NCBI GenBank assembly: GCA_034440635.1
Contig: JAOTON010000971.1
Coordinates: forward strand, 1,116,001 to 1,180,000
Direction of reading: 5' to 3'
Origin: Lepas anatifera
Taxonomy: Eukaryota > Arthropoda > Thecostraca > Lepadidae
DNA length: 64,000 nt
Shown: piece by piece, positions 36,139 through 49,600 of the stretch
How the letters are laid out: each line of letters starts with the position of its first letter
How positions within the stretch are numbered: position 1 is the first letter of the stretch
The notes under the pieces: model-generated
The model's input: the letters and a program-made list of their open reading frames with translations, nothing else
Told to the model about the DNA's origin: nothing
Databases searched by the model: none
Position numbers and translations under genes: made by a program

Positions 36139-37035
36139 CACCCGCACTGGAGGGGGTCTGGCACTAACGCGCACTGGAGGGGGGGCCTGGTAGGCCCCCT
36201 AAGATCTCGGAAACTAAGAGGGTTAGAAAAACGCCACTTGGTAGGTGGGTGGGGGCTATAATGATCTACATGATGATCAATTTTCATTGACCTAGGTCAA
36301 TATCTTCAAGGTCAAACGAGGTCGTAAAGGTCAAATATTGGCCATGCTGGGATCGATTGGTAAATGCTGTGATTATGCAGGAAAATGGCGGGAATAAGCT
36401 AAAGGCGGACAAGGTTCATAGAGAAGAGGTCTCAAGAGGCTTCCCACAACTTTTGGGTCAAGGTCATTCAAGGTCATTGACCTTTAAGGTCACCATATGG
36501 TATACTACTTATTATTTACACTTTGACTAACACTCTAGCCACTGTTTGGCGGGAAATGAGGATTGACCTTTCCCAATGACCTTTGACTTTGACCTTTGAC
36601 CTTGAACTATGTATTGGGGTACCCTACCGATGACGTCATAGCATAATATGTCAGACGGGGTAACGTATTTGGCCGGACGCACAGTGGTCAGTGACTTGAA
36701 AGTGCAGATATGACCTTGACCTGTGACCTTTGACCTTGACCTTGACTTTCATGTGAGTGACCTTGACATATAGTCCCGCTTATATGACGTTGTGACGTCA
36801 CCACTCGGTCTTCAATGCAAGCTAACTGGTCCGACCGCGCGTTTGCGGCGATCTCAAAATACAGGTCTGACTTTGAAAGCCTATAAGTCAAAAATTGTCG
36901 GCCGATTTTAAAAGTCTTCACCAATCGACGCGCTATTAAATTCTGTTAAATGTGGCCACGTTTTTTTTCGGCTACAAGCGGTTCTCCGGCCACCTCGGAA
37001 AACAGGTGGGGGGCCTCGAGCCCCCTCCAGGCGTG
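36139..37035. mobile_element. 897-bp TTAA-flanked element, CAC...GTG termini
   Basis: CACCCGCACTGGAGGGG at the left is mirrored by CCCCCTCCAGGCGTG at the right, and both abut TTAA (36135-36138 and 37036-37039). Palindromic GC-rich sequences lie inside each end. Runs of TGACCTTTGACC and TGACCTTGACC occur at 36.29-36.76 kb. Related in layout to the elements at 1.5 and 26.7 kb. Confidence 0.72.
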
Positions 37036-38875
37036 TTAAGTTGCGGTTTGTGAGCACTGCTGGACCAAGTCGTGAGGTGCCAGAACATACCATTCCGGAA
37101 ACGGTCATTCATAGTAATATCCGTCACAAACTACATGTTTAGCTTTCGAACTCCAGCATAGCCCAAGAAGCCTTATAATCCGACGGCATCACCATAACTT
37201 GCACAATGCAGACGTCATAATGCATTCCACGGCCACAGCCCCCCGATGCATACCAATCGGGGACGCATTGGCACAGCACGATCTCACGGCAGAGGTGCTT
37301 CCGGTTGCACCTCTGCATATGCACTCAGACACTAGCGACTGAGCTGGAACAATTTGATCAAGGGACAACAACCGTCTACGAGAACTCAGCATTGCAAACG
37401 GGGCTGTTCTCGGAGGTCATGATATCGAAATAGCCTGCAACGGTCTTCTCCCGATGATCGGTCCATGGTAAAAATAAGCTTTTGCCACCAGTCTGAATCA
37501 TGGTTCTATTCTCGCTTGGTCTCGAAATATTGGATAGTTTCATTGCAGCCCATGGCTGAGAACTCCATTAGACCAGAAATTTATGAGTATCATCGAACCC
37601 TGGCCCTGGTCAAGACTGGATGCCGGCATGAGACGAGCGAAAGCTGGCGAAAAGAATCATTAGCGGTGCTTGATATACATGATGAATCAGATATGTTGTT
37701 GAAGATAACTAAAATGATAGTGCAGGGCACATTTAACGGTTTATCGTAAATTAGTATACGTTGTAAATTAAGTTCTCTTTAGAAGTTGTCCGGCTGACGA
37801 CAGGAGTGCGCGCGCCGCCGACGCCTGGTCGTCTGCGGTCTGTCCTCGGTGCGCGCTGGCGGAGAACGCTAATGGTTTCATCAGTGCAAAGAATGGTCTC
37901 ATCGCAGAGTGAATGTGCGTGGTTGTAACCCTGCATTGTGCTCACACCATTGTGCAAGCCGTCCTCTAGAATGCGAAACACCTCGTGCTACAAGGCCCAC
38001 GCACGCACAAAGCGCAGGCGACAAAAACTACACTGAAAGGAGTACAGGCCAACAGTGCAGAGGCTTCCATTTGGCACGAGGGCGTTCGGACTTGTCTCAG
38101 GATTTCGCGGCGAAGTGCAATGAGCCGGACGTCGCGAACGGGGGCAGCAGACTATCAATTCAAAATTTCAAATATCATACGCCAAGGCTAAATGAGCTAG
38201 TGTAAGACCACAACCCATGAGTTCCGGGGCGGAGCTAAAACGCTGGCGACATAAAAAGTCTTTGTTGCAGAGGCGTACCACCAGCCGCTGCGGGGGTTGA
38301 AGCGGCGGCGTCAGAGTTTGCAGCAGCTGCGGGAGGCGTGACAGGTGGCGGCCGCGCCGGTCGTCACCAGGTGGCGGCAGGGCAGTCCACCGACCAGCTG
38401 CCGCCGCCCCGACACGTGCCGCACCGGCTCCCACCAGCCCACCTTTGTTCAGGGAGGTCAGCCAAGAACGGCGCCGTCGCACAGTACCTGACACACATTC
38501 CCGAATACCGAATAATGGAGTAGACTGAACCTTGCTTTCCAGTTACTGAATGTTGCTTAGTTCACTAACAGGGACTATTAATATTTTTTATGGAATGATA
38601 TTCAGGTCAGCTTGATAACCACCCTCCCCTGTCGAAGGGGACACGGGCGAATATCTATTTATGTTTTCCAGCTTGGATGTGAGGAAACTGTAAAAATGTA
38701 GGGACTTGAAGATATTGATAAGAACAAATTCCCAACCGACATAAGTCAGTCTATCAGCCATTTAGTTTCGCTCAGTACGTAAACGAGACATGGTTTTCCC
38801 ACGGAATGGGAAGAGTCCGCATAATACCGGGGCGACATTTGTTCTACTCCAGACGGATCCAACCCATTTCACAGT

Positions 38876-39466
38876 ATGATTGCCCACGTGTCTGTTAATA
38901 CGGAAGCGAGCGCCGTTCGCCTGGGGATAAGCGAGAGGCACGGTTCGATCGCCCCGGGAGCGGCCGTCTGTTACGGCGAATTCCCACGCACCTCAGTGCC
39001 GAAACTGTCTCCCATCGCCGGCGAGACTACGCGACAGGCTCTGCGCCATACGGCAGGCAGACTAACCACAGATCACGACAGGCTTTCACGATCCACGGGG
39101 AGGAATCGTTCCCATGCGATGCGAAAACCGTCGACGACGAGGACCGGACGGCAACAACTCTATGAATATGGTTTACGTATTAAGGATTTAACCACCCTGC
39201 CCATGTCATTACCGGCTTTCAGCTTCTTCATTGCTGAATTAACGCTTAACAAAGCTGTCAACATTCCCAGCATAGCTCTCGCAGACAGCTGCACTGGGGT
39301 AACGAAATGCTCTAAAGGCGTTGACCTCGTCAATATCAATACGACAGCGTCGATATGGAGAGCGTTAGAAGGCTATACATACCCCCACAGCGAACATTTG
39401 TCCGAACTTCCAGTTTTCACAACGTCCCACAAACACAACACGTCAAAAAGAGTACTTTGTTTGTAA
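38876..39466 (+). other. Open frame of 196 codons, no recognisable domain
   Basis: An ATG-started frame outside repeats. The first 90 residues are rich in Arg, Thr and Ser. No motif, signal peptide or membrane segment is evident, and there are no convincing splice sites to anchor it. It is probably chance openness in moderately GC-rich DNA, but it is the longest non-repetitive open frame in this stretch. Confidence 0.12.
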
Positions 39467-40528
39467 ACTTGATCAAAAGTACAGTGAGTCCTCAAGCACA
39501 GATTCAAACAGTTGTTTGCAGAGATATGAGCACAGTTGGGAGATGGTCCTCGGCATTTCCGTTTGTACCACGCCCCCAGCGCAAACAATACACTTCAAAG
39601 ATCAGACGGGGGGGATAAATATATCATTTGACACACAAATGCTCAAGACCACATTTCACCACTTCAACATCACGTCACGGGTGGTTGGTATCCCAAACAC
39701 ACTCCCAGACATTCGTGTAGCATCTGAACAATAACTAATCAGAAAATGGAATGTGTAAATATGGAATGCATCAAGCGGGTCAATTTCTGGAAACAACTAC
39801 AATCGATTCCCGAGATTCGCAGAAAGCTCCTTCACGCACCAAGAAACACAAATACACCACATGGGCACTGGATATTGTACCAGAGACAAACATTTAAGGC
39901 ACATATCACAAAACAACTCGTAACACTTGACCATGTGCCAGTGCACAGTGAACGGTGCACGAGCATGGTGCTAAACGTTACCTGTTGCGACACTTCAGAC
40001 CCAAAACCGAAAAAGGAAATAGAACAACACACAAAGTACGAAAAAAAAACAAAAAAATATACATCAATCACGGAGCATCGATAGAGGATCTGCTCAGTCA
40101 CAATCCGTACTCGGTACAATCGATACAACATGAGATGAGAGTTAGAACGTAACATGAGCTCAGAGCTAAACCTGCAGTATCACTTTCCAGATCCCATTTC
40201 AGATCTTTCAGATTAATGCCATCATTCAAAAGAGTAAATCAGGGATGGAAAATAATCTGTGTCAGGCATGCACAGCCGCGTTCGTTGTTCCAAAAAAAAA
40301 AAAAACATTAGACAAGCAAAGGTCGTAGGGCAAGACCGACAGCCAACATGGCTAACACTGCAGGGCAGATCTCAAAGCGGCGGTAGAACACCCAAGGCAC
40401 TATCCCAGGCTAGACGAGTATAAGATCGATATGGAAGCCAATCATATCACTGCTGAGAACTGCCGAGCTCCCCAGCTGCTCTGGTGGTGAGAGCGGGAAT
40501 GTACGCAACGGTCCGCTTTGTACAGGAC

Positions 40529-40666
40529 TCAGGTGACCCGCTGTTTCGCCGGGTGCAGCCACCGGTCCAGAAACTGTCCGATCAGTTGGTTGGTCTCGTC
40601 GGCCGCTTCCAGCATCACCATGTGACCCGCGTTGGGAATGGTTTCCAGGAAGGCCCTCGGGATGGC
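40529..40666 (-). CDS. ABHD8: ABHD8 exon 7, catalytic His and stop
   Basis: The acceptor is CTGCTGCCGCAG. The exon encodes AIPRAFLETIPNAGHMVMLE, continues EAADETNQLIGQFLDRWL and ends HPAKQRVT with TGA. The triad His is in AGHMVML. It lies 6.8 kb from exon 6, across an intron that holds a retrotransposon fragment and satellite DNA. Confidence 0.83.
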   Translation of the reverse strand, partial: AIPRAFLETIPNAGHMVMLEAADETNQLIGQFLDRWLHPAKQRVT

Positions 40667-43600
40667 CTGCGGCAGCAGGAGGAGGCACGTGAGACGAGAC
40701 AGGAACACGGCTCGTTAGGCTTTCGGGAACTGATAACCCGGCCAGTCGCGCCAGCAGCCTACCGCGAAGTGACTGAAACTGACGAGCTCTAACGAAATAT
40801 GCATACATGGCGCAGTTTAACTGTTAGACCCTGGGGCTGATAGAAGAGTTATGTGCCAGATGAATCACAGAAAAGTTATCCACAGAGAATCTAGTGGCAC
40901 ATTTCACGCCATGGTCTTCAACTGAACTGTGAATAAAATATGATGCAGTTGCATCATATTTTATTCCATATTCATTCCATTTTTTCCAGTACGCCAGTTG
41001 CATGTAATAGAAGTTACTGTCATAGAAATAAATGCTATCCTTCTAGAGTTTAATATGGCCTCTGCGCATAACACACAAGTTGCCAAAAATCAGGTAGGTT
41101 AAGCAATTACATATCGGAATGTACCACAAAAAATAATACAAAATAATAACAAAACCATAAATCATTACAAAATAATGCAGTAACATGTACTCATGACAAC
41201 GTGCCTGAACCCATTCATTGTAGTTTTAGAGCGTTTCGTCATCTCATACCGTTTCGCATATCTATCACTCATTACATTCCGTTCAAATGTGGCACCCCTG
41301 TCCCCCTTTCTAAATGGTCATCAGTGTTACAAAAATAAAAAGCAAATCACTGGAACATCCAGTTTCTGGAAGTATGGCAATGGAAAAATGGAACCACGAA
41401 ATCTGTCCGCAGGCTTTTAACAAACCCAACTTTCCCGAAGAAAAATAATTGTGACGTGAACCCACCACCTCCGAAAAATAGAGCATGGAATGGTAAAAAC
41501 AACCCCAAGTCCCACTAAAACACATTAATGCAAACTCAGTATTTAGCTATGCTACTTTTGAATTTATGGCTATCATTTAGATGGAAAGCAAAGGAGAAGA
41601 GGAGCGCATGAGCCATCATGTAAAATCAGGAGTCATTTCTGGTACTGTAGCGGTCAATTCCACAATTAAGTGCGCCCAAGGCCTTATAACTTAACAGGTA
41701 AAATCATCCGGGCGGTGTTTTTTGTTCATTTGGTCAACACGTTTGTGACGTCACTGGTTGATTCTTCGGCCGTGGCCATTCCTCACTTTTGGGAGCGCTG
41801 TCATTTGATAAAATAAGAGTAAGTCGTTTTAAAAGTGACTGATTTCCAAAAAAGTATTGTGAGTGATTAGTAGATGTCATGCACAACTCTTTTGACATAA
41901 GCAAAAATAGGTGAAAAATAAATGGCCTGGCAAACCCCGAGACCAACGAATGAAAACCCCGGTGAAGTGGTGGATACAAGGGAAGGATTTAGGGTTTCAT
42001 TAAGGGGGGGGCAAGCCCGGGCCGCCGAACCTGGAGGGCGCCATAGTGCGCTAAGCTATCAAAGGACGCATCTTCTATCCAAAGGAAATATTTTAGCTTC
42101 CTGAAGCTCCTATTTCTATCTAAGAGGCGCCTTTGCTGCGCTGGGCGCCTATGCTGAACCTGAGGGGCGCCAAAGGGCGCTAAGCTGTCAAAGCACGCAT
42201 TTTCTATCCAAAGGGAATCTTTTAGCTTCCTGAAGCGCCTATTTTTATCTAAGGGGCGCCTATGCTGTCCAGAGCACCTATGCTACCCAGGTTTGCCGTT
42301 GCTGTTCAGGGGGGCCTTTGCTAGCCAAGAGCGCACATCCCACTTATATCGGGCGCGCACCCGATATGAGTGGGATGCTATTTGGAGCTAAGGGGGAGGT
42401 CCGGGCCCCTGGGGTCCCTGCTCCCTGCCCCCTTATCAAGCCCCCCACCCCGAATCAAGTCCCCGGAATTTCTGAGTAAGAAGCTAATCGTGGTTCAGGT
42501 GAGGTAGGCAGAGGCCCCCTATTGAACTCCCATGAAATTATGTATCTGCCGCTGCCTTCGCGATTGTTTCTGATACTGTAAAGAGTGCCACACACGAAAA
42601 GCTTGTTTATAATTTCGAAAATTTAGTACAAGCTACAAACATAATATTGCAAGAGCCAGCTCAGGTTAACCCCAGGGCCCATACCAGCTCAGGGTACCCC
42701 CAGGACCCAGATCAGCTCAGGGTACCCCCAGAACCCAGAGCAGCTCTTGGACCCTAGATCAGTTTCAGGGGCCCCAAGTCAGCTCAGGGGGCCAGATCGA
42801 GTCAGCGGCACTAAATCCGCTTAGGAGCCCTTTATTAGCTCAGGCATGCCTCACCAGCTCGGGGACACAATCCGATTAGGAGCTTAGGAGGTGCACAGGA
42901 GGTACTAGATCGGCCCATAAGGCACTCGATCTCTTTACGGGACAACGGATCAGCTCAGTGGTTCTCGATCAGATCGGGGCCCAGATCAGCTTGGTACCAG
43001 ATCAACTCAGGAGCCCCATACCAGCTTAAGGGCCCTCATCAGCCTCGGTGGGTCCATGAGGCAGGAGGCTCATTAAGCAAAATGATGGCTCCGAAGGCAC
43101 CAGATCGACTCAGGGAGCATTATATCAGCTCAGGTGGCAACACATCTGCTCAGGAGGCACCAAATCAATCAGCTCGGGGGCTCAGATAAGATCAGGAGCC
43201 CAGATCAGCTCCTGGCTCCCAGACCAGATCAGGGGCCTAGATCAGCTCAGGCCTATCAGCTCAGAGGACACAAGATCGGCTCAAGGCACACTAGACCAGC
43301 TCAGGGGACACCAGGTCATCTAAAGAAGCATCAATAATCAGCTCAGGGGACCCGGACCACCTCAAGGGGCGCTAAAATTCGAGTTGGTCGAGTCATTCGA
43401 GTTGGTCGCTCACAGGGGAAGACGTGTTTTCGATGCTGAAGAAATTAACTAAATGTATGCTGTTTTAACCTAAACTCGGATTCGATACTACGATGGTGTA
43501 TTGTTACTTTTCTCGGCTATATCATGATTTAATTTTCATTCGCGTCAAACACTTGTTGGAGGAGATACAGCAAGATGAAATATGGAATATTTCCTGACTT

Positions 43601-46600
43601 TTGGTCGTCCATCATTATTTAGCAGGTTAATTTTTCGCTTGATTTTTCGCTGCGACTCACGTGATTTTTAGTGCCGCTTGGAAAAAGAAGTATCCGGATC
43701 AGAAACTGAAAATATTGTCCGCTGCCAAGGTTCGCTAACGATGAAGGCCTTGACCGGTTTATATCATTTCCAGACTAAACTTATAATACAATATTCAAGA
43801 TGCATACAACTTGAAGGCAAGGTTAATAGAGGAACACAGAAAAAGTGATGTATAACTTGAAGACAACATTTTAAAGGAAAACAGAAATACCCAAGGAGCA
43901 CACAAATTGGAACAACTGTAGTTTGAGAGCACCTACACGATTTGCATGTGGAGTGGCCTCTAAGAATATGAATCAACCGAACATTCAACATCATCATCTT
44001 TTAAGACCTGAGAAACGAAAACGAGGAATCACGAAGACAAAAGCGAAGAATGAAAAGAGAGACCAGTCGACAAATAACGAGAATAATTCATCATCACCGT
44101 CATCGTCACGCCTTGTTTGTTTGTTGTTTTCCATGTTTTTTTCACCGGATCCCTTCATCAAGTCCCACTACCTCACTCCATGGGTTGAGCGCAGCGCCTG
44201 TGGCGACCCTCCCCGTGGATAATCCTTGTCCTTCCCATCAACCATCCTATCCTTATCCTTATCCTACAGTGTGTTTTTGCTTAAGTTTGTCATTTACATG
44301 TCCCTCATCTTCATTACGACCGGCGTCAGAATAGCCACATGGATAGTGGAGATGCTGTGTATGTCAAATATAAAAATATAAAATATAAAAGAGCAAATAG
44401 GGCACCAGGCAAGCTCGGGGCATCATACTAACTCAGAGAGCCCTAGATAGGTTCAGGAGGCACAATTATTTGATCAGAGGCACCAGATCAACTCAGAGCG
44501 CACGTGATCAGCTCAAGGGACCAAGAATAGCTCATGGGACACCAGGTGAGCTCAATGGGCACCAGGCTAGCTTCGCCCGTACGATTATTGGCGACGGTGA
44601 GGCATTGGCTGGCGTGGATTAGGTGTCCATACTCTTCCGAGGTGCTTTGAAACGCGATAGAATGCCCTAGCTGACCAAAAAGTACTTAACTGTCAAGCAA
44701 TAGTTTTAATCACCACATTCAGTCTAGTTGCATCTAGGTTCAACGGCGTGGGCACTCCGATCAAAGGAGCACTCCGGCACCTATGGGGGGAGCACATACC
44801 CCATGTGCCCGTCTGCCTGGATGAGAACCTCAACGCCCGGCGCTTCTTTAATGCTGGGTTTCAATCATGCCTTCTGCTGCGCTGTACCGCAGTGCAAGAG
44901 CTGTACCTACACTGTGCCGCACTATCGCAGCATTTTCTTTACCTATACTGTGCCGCAGTGTCTACCCTGCAGATATACTGCACCGCCCAACATCTTTGGC
45001 GATGCGGATGCAACCCAAGGATGTAACCGCAGTTGCGTGGAAGCTCCTGTCCCCCGTACGCAGCGGTAGGGTGGCCGTGGCTGATGTTTCCCGGAATGAA
45101 TCAGTTACCATATGTATGTGTGACTTTGCTCAGGGCTTGATCTCTTTTTGATCGCTCCCAAGTCTGAAAGTGTTACCAATGCTTCGTCACCCGAAGTGCC
45201 GCTACTGCCCACAGCGTGCCGCATCCTTGTTTTAAAACTAGCCACTCCTTCCCCCAAATACTCATGCTGAATACGCAGCATTGGATGATGGGGTAACAGT
45301 GTTGAATGTGACACCATTTTCTTTAAATTGAAAGTTTTTGAAATACCTTCGTGTTTTCTAGCAGTTATTCAATCTGGATTACTCGATGACGGCGGGTTTT
45401 TCGCTTGCAATTACATCATCCCTCAGCCAGGGTTTGACGTCAGGTAAAATGGTGGATTTAACTTTGAAAGCTGGGTCAATACCAGTGTCCAGGAAATGGT
45501 CCGGACAAATTATCGTACAGTCGATACTAAAGGGCTTCTTTCTGTCGTATCTGCTCGCCCATGCCGCTCTTTGAGCTAAATTTGTGGGGAATCTGAAGAA
45601 AGATATGCACTTGTACTTGGTGGTATTTCTGCAGATGGCGACCGCACAACGTAGAACAGTTTCTTGAGATGCAATGTTTCCAGTGGAAATAAATTAGTCT
45701 TAACTACCTCTTTTCTCCCATGTTTAGAATGTTGTACCCGGATAACTATCCCAGTAGTTGAATCTCTGGCATCAAGTCGGTATATTGTTCAAGTTCTCCA
45801 AGAAGGATGTCAATTACCTGTGTACGTGGTCGAATACCTGGAGGCTGAATCTCAACCCAGCCAAGTGTGTTGCGTTCACCATGAGTCTCAAAACCCGACC
45901 TATCCAGCATGCATATACTGTTGACCAAACATACTTGGAGCGTGTTTCTGAAGTATGTGATCTAGGCATATTATTGGACTCAAAATTGAATTTTTCTTCG
46001 CACATAAATAAGGTTGTCTGTAAAGCTAACAGAGCTTTAGGCCTAATGATTCGTTCATTTCAAAAAACATTCCCGGACGGAAATTCAACCATAAAACATT
46101 ACTTGCTACGTACTTCGCAAACGTACGGTCTATAATGGAATATGGCAGCGTGGTCTGGAATGGCGCTGCCAAAACCCACATAGACCGTATTGAACGGGTT
46201 CAGCATAAATTTTTGATTTGGCTTGCGTCGAAATCGGTCTCTATCACCACAGAACAATCCCTCTCGTATCCAAATCTTCTTGAAAAATATAAGCTACAAT
46301 GCATGCGGGATAGGTATAACCAACACGACATCATGTTTCTAAAAATCTGTATAATGGTCGAATTGACTCTTCGTTTTTACTGGCATGTTTTCCTCTACGT
46401 GTTCCAAATCGCGCCACTCGGCAAAGGACGCTGTTTTATGAAGAGTTTGCTCGCGTTGAAACCGTGAGGAACGGAATTTTTAGAAGAGTTGTTCGCCGAG
46501 TGAATGACTTGATCACCAGGAAACCAGATGTTAACTTTTTAAATTCACCAGCATCATCTATTAAAGCCATCTTATTGAGACATGACTAGCATTTGCGCAG

Positions 46601-49600
46601 CCGAGTGGAGAATCATGTTAGCGAACTCCATTTTCATCATTTGTATGTCATTTTGTCATGATTGTACCTGCATCTAGTCATTTTGTTTGATTTCTAATGC
46701 TTTTGTCTTCTTAGTGGTATTATTATTTATGCTCGCTCATTGTAAATAACCATGTGTTTTAGCTGCTTGACTTCACCTGTCAGTGGGCACCGCCTGTTGG
46801 TGATATATATTAATAAATAAATAAATAAATAAATAAACACTTCCATGAACTTCTGATGCATTACTTCGAAGCATTTACGATATTCAGTGAGGCAGCAAGC
46901 TGGGGAATGCATTTTAGGTCTTTTGTAGACATGACGATACTTGCACGAATATTTACGGTTGCTTATGCCAACAAGGGAAAATGCTGGCAAATAGTTGTAA
47001 AATGTGAACATCAGTAATGGACTGATGTTTTAACTTCGTATCAGAATTTAAAGTCTGGATAGTATCAGCCTGCATTGATTGTTGCATTGTTAGCGATAAT
47101 ACATGAAAATACACACTGCCTGTAAACGATTTAGCAATTGTATGAAAAAAGCAGCGGCATCGGAGGCCAGTTTCCATGGCAACGGCGGGCATCCAATCAG
47201 AGGACTGGACTAAAAATCAACCAGTGACGTCACGGTCAATACACCGGCCGGCATAGCGAACTTAACATGGGATGACACGCCCCCAAGTGCGCCTGCAATA
47301 AAGCCTTCCTCTTCAAACACATGTATCGCTACGAAGAACAACAATCACACTTAGGCAACATAGCACCGGCCGATGTGGTGTGATTAAACAGATATCGGGA
47401 CACACACATTTTCTTTGTCACGCATCTTCATGAAGCAAAATGGGATGACACGTACCTTTTCCATGTCGCACATTTCCACGAGAGAAACAAACTTGTCTTT
47501 CATGCCGTGCAGCAAAAGGGTAGGTAGGGTGATCTGCTTGTGGAAGCTCAAGTCGCCCTCGGGCCAGAACTGGAGGCACCAAAAATATGTAGCAAGCTGT
47601 TACAAGAGCGAGTTACGGACCTCGCACAAAACAAATAATGCATATCGAATGCATGGAATTTCGGACATCGCAAATTATACACAGTAAAAATGTAAGTCAG
47701 TTACATAACACTTCTGAGCTGATGCCTATCGTTTCACACAGCAGGGCTAAGAAAACAAAACAAAAACTATTAATTACCCGTTTGAGAAACAACTCTGGAC
47801 TAGTTTGCTGTCTCATTTCCCTTCGTAAAATTTTCTAGACGCGGGTGACAGACACGATCGATTCTCACGATTGATTGTTTTACCTGTCCCCGCATCGTGT
47901 GGCTCAGAACGTAGGAAGGCACGTCGAAGCCCTTCTCCACCTCGATCAGCTTGCCACGGGGCGTGTAGAACATCTCCCGGCTGAAAGGGAGAGCAAAGCC
48001 AGGTGAGGAAAAAGTGATGGGTGACCACCGAGCTGCAGACCATACACGAGAAGGGAGTTCGTGATTGGAAGTCATGTAAGCAAAGACAACATAAAAGGCG
48101 AATCTGATACACAGACCTATACCTACTCTTAGAAAACATCACAAAAAGGGCACGAGTTCAAGAGGCAGGCATCAGCGGTGGTCTCACGTTTTGAAGCCGC
48201 AGATGAGAAGCGGTTTGAGACAGCTGAGCAGACAGATGGGGAGGGAGAAGACATCGGACGGGGCCGCTAGCGGGGTGGGGCCTCCGCTCGAGACCAGCAC
48301 CAGCAGCACCACGTTCAGGTACTCTCGCGCCAAAACGGTCGCGAACGACGACCTGATGACACAGAAGCTGTTACAGGAGACGACGCCCTTAAATCACAGC
48401 CTCGACCGGGGGAGTCGACTGACAGCGCAGCAGCGGCCAGAGGAGCCGAATGGCAGAGCAGCAGCGGTCAGGGGAGTCGACTGACTGCGCAGCAGCGGTC
48501 AGGGGAGTCGACTGACAGCGCAGCAGCGGTCAGGGGAGTCGACTGACAGCGCAGCAGCGGTCAGGGGAGTCGACTGACTGCGCAGCAGCGGTCAGGGAAG
48601 TCGACTGACAGCGCAGCAGCGGTCAGGGGAGTCGACTGACAGCGCAGCAGCGGTCAGGGGAGTCGACTGACAGCGCAGCAGCGGTCAGGGGAGTCGACTG
48701 ACAGCGCAGCAGCGGTCAGGGAGTCGACTGGCAGCACAGCAGGTCAGGGGAGTCGACTGACAGCGCAGCAGCGGTCAGGGGAGTCGACTGACAGCGCAGC
48801 AGCGGTCAGGGGAGTCGACTGACAGCGCAGCAGCGGTCAGGGAGTCGACTGACAGCGCAGCAGCGGTCAGGGAGTCGACTGGCAGGCAGCAGTGGTCAGG
48901 GAGTCGACTGACAGCGCAGCAGCGGTCAGGGGAGTCGACTGACAGCGCAGCAGCGGTCAGGGGAGTCGACTGACAGCGCAGCAGCGGTCAGGGGAGTCGA
49001 CTGACAGCGCAGCAGCGGTCAGGGGAGTCGACTGACAGCGCAGCAGCGGTCAGGGGAGTCGACTGACAGCGCAGCAGCGGTCAGGGGAGTCGACTGGCAA
49101 CACAGCCGTGGTAACGCCCGGGAACGTCACTAGATAACGGGAAGCACCGCAAAATACTACGCAGACGCCAGCAGAGGGCTTTTTCCGTGATCACTGTGCA
49201 AATGGTATTCTACAACACGACTAAGTGAAAAGTGGGCACGCATCAGTTGGAGAGGGGCTGGGAAAGCAAAATGTAATAAGTAGATTGGTAATACAAAATC
49301 ACCATCAGCTGTTGGACTTAAAGGGCGGTAAAAATTCAAGGAGGAAGGAAGATGCACAAAAAGGTTCAGAGCAGCAACAAATTATAATAATTATTGGGGC
49401 TTATCGACGCACCAACTGCCAGGGTCATATGGCGTCGCCAACTCTCTCCCTGTTGGAAGGGTTTCTCGGGAGCCAGCTTGCTCCTTGTTCAGGGAAGCCG
49501 CCGGGCCTTGAACCCGGGTCGGCTGCGTGGAAGCCAGCTACGCTGACCACCCACTACCGCGCCCCCAGCAACAAATTAATGTGACTGGTAAATAAGCTGC

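Larger units (their letters stand above)
34501..40528. other. Intergenic stretch upstream (3') of ABHD8
   Basis: Contains the TTAA element at 36.1-37.0 kb, a GC-rich island at 38.22-38.50 kb with a proline/leucine-rich minus frame, and the anonymous 196-codon frame at 38.9 kb. Nothing else supported. Confidence 0.4.
40667..47455 (-). other. ABHD8 intron 6 (6.8 kb)
   Basis: The longest intron of the gene. Contents by position: a perfect hairpin (40.93), a tandem duplication of about 128 bp (42.03-42.28), a degenerate satellite (42.66-43.37 and 44.40-44.58) split by a 1-kb insertion, a short open region at 44.73-45.03 and a non-LTR retrotransposon fragment (45.7-46.84). The rest is AT-rich sequence without recognisable genes. 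Confidence 0.65.

Noticed and set aside
45758..46135. Independent host gene inside ABHD8 intron 6
   Set aside because: The HINKVVCKANRALG and MEYGSVVWNG motifs are those of non-LTR reverse transcriptases.
48405..49112. CRISPR-like regular array of 31-bp units
   Set aside because: The units are contiguous and nearly identical with no spacers.
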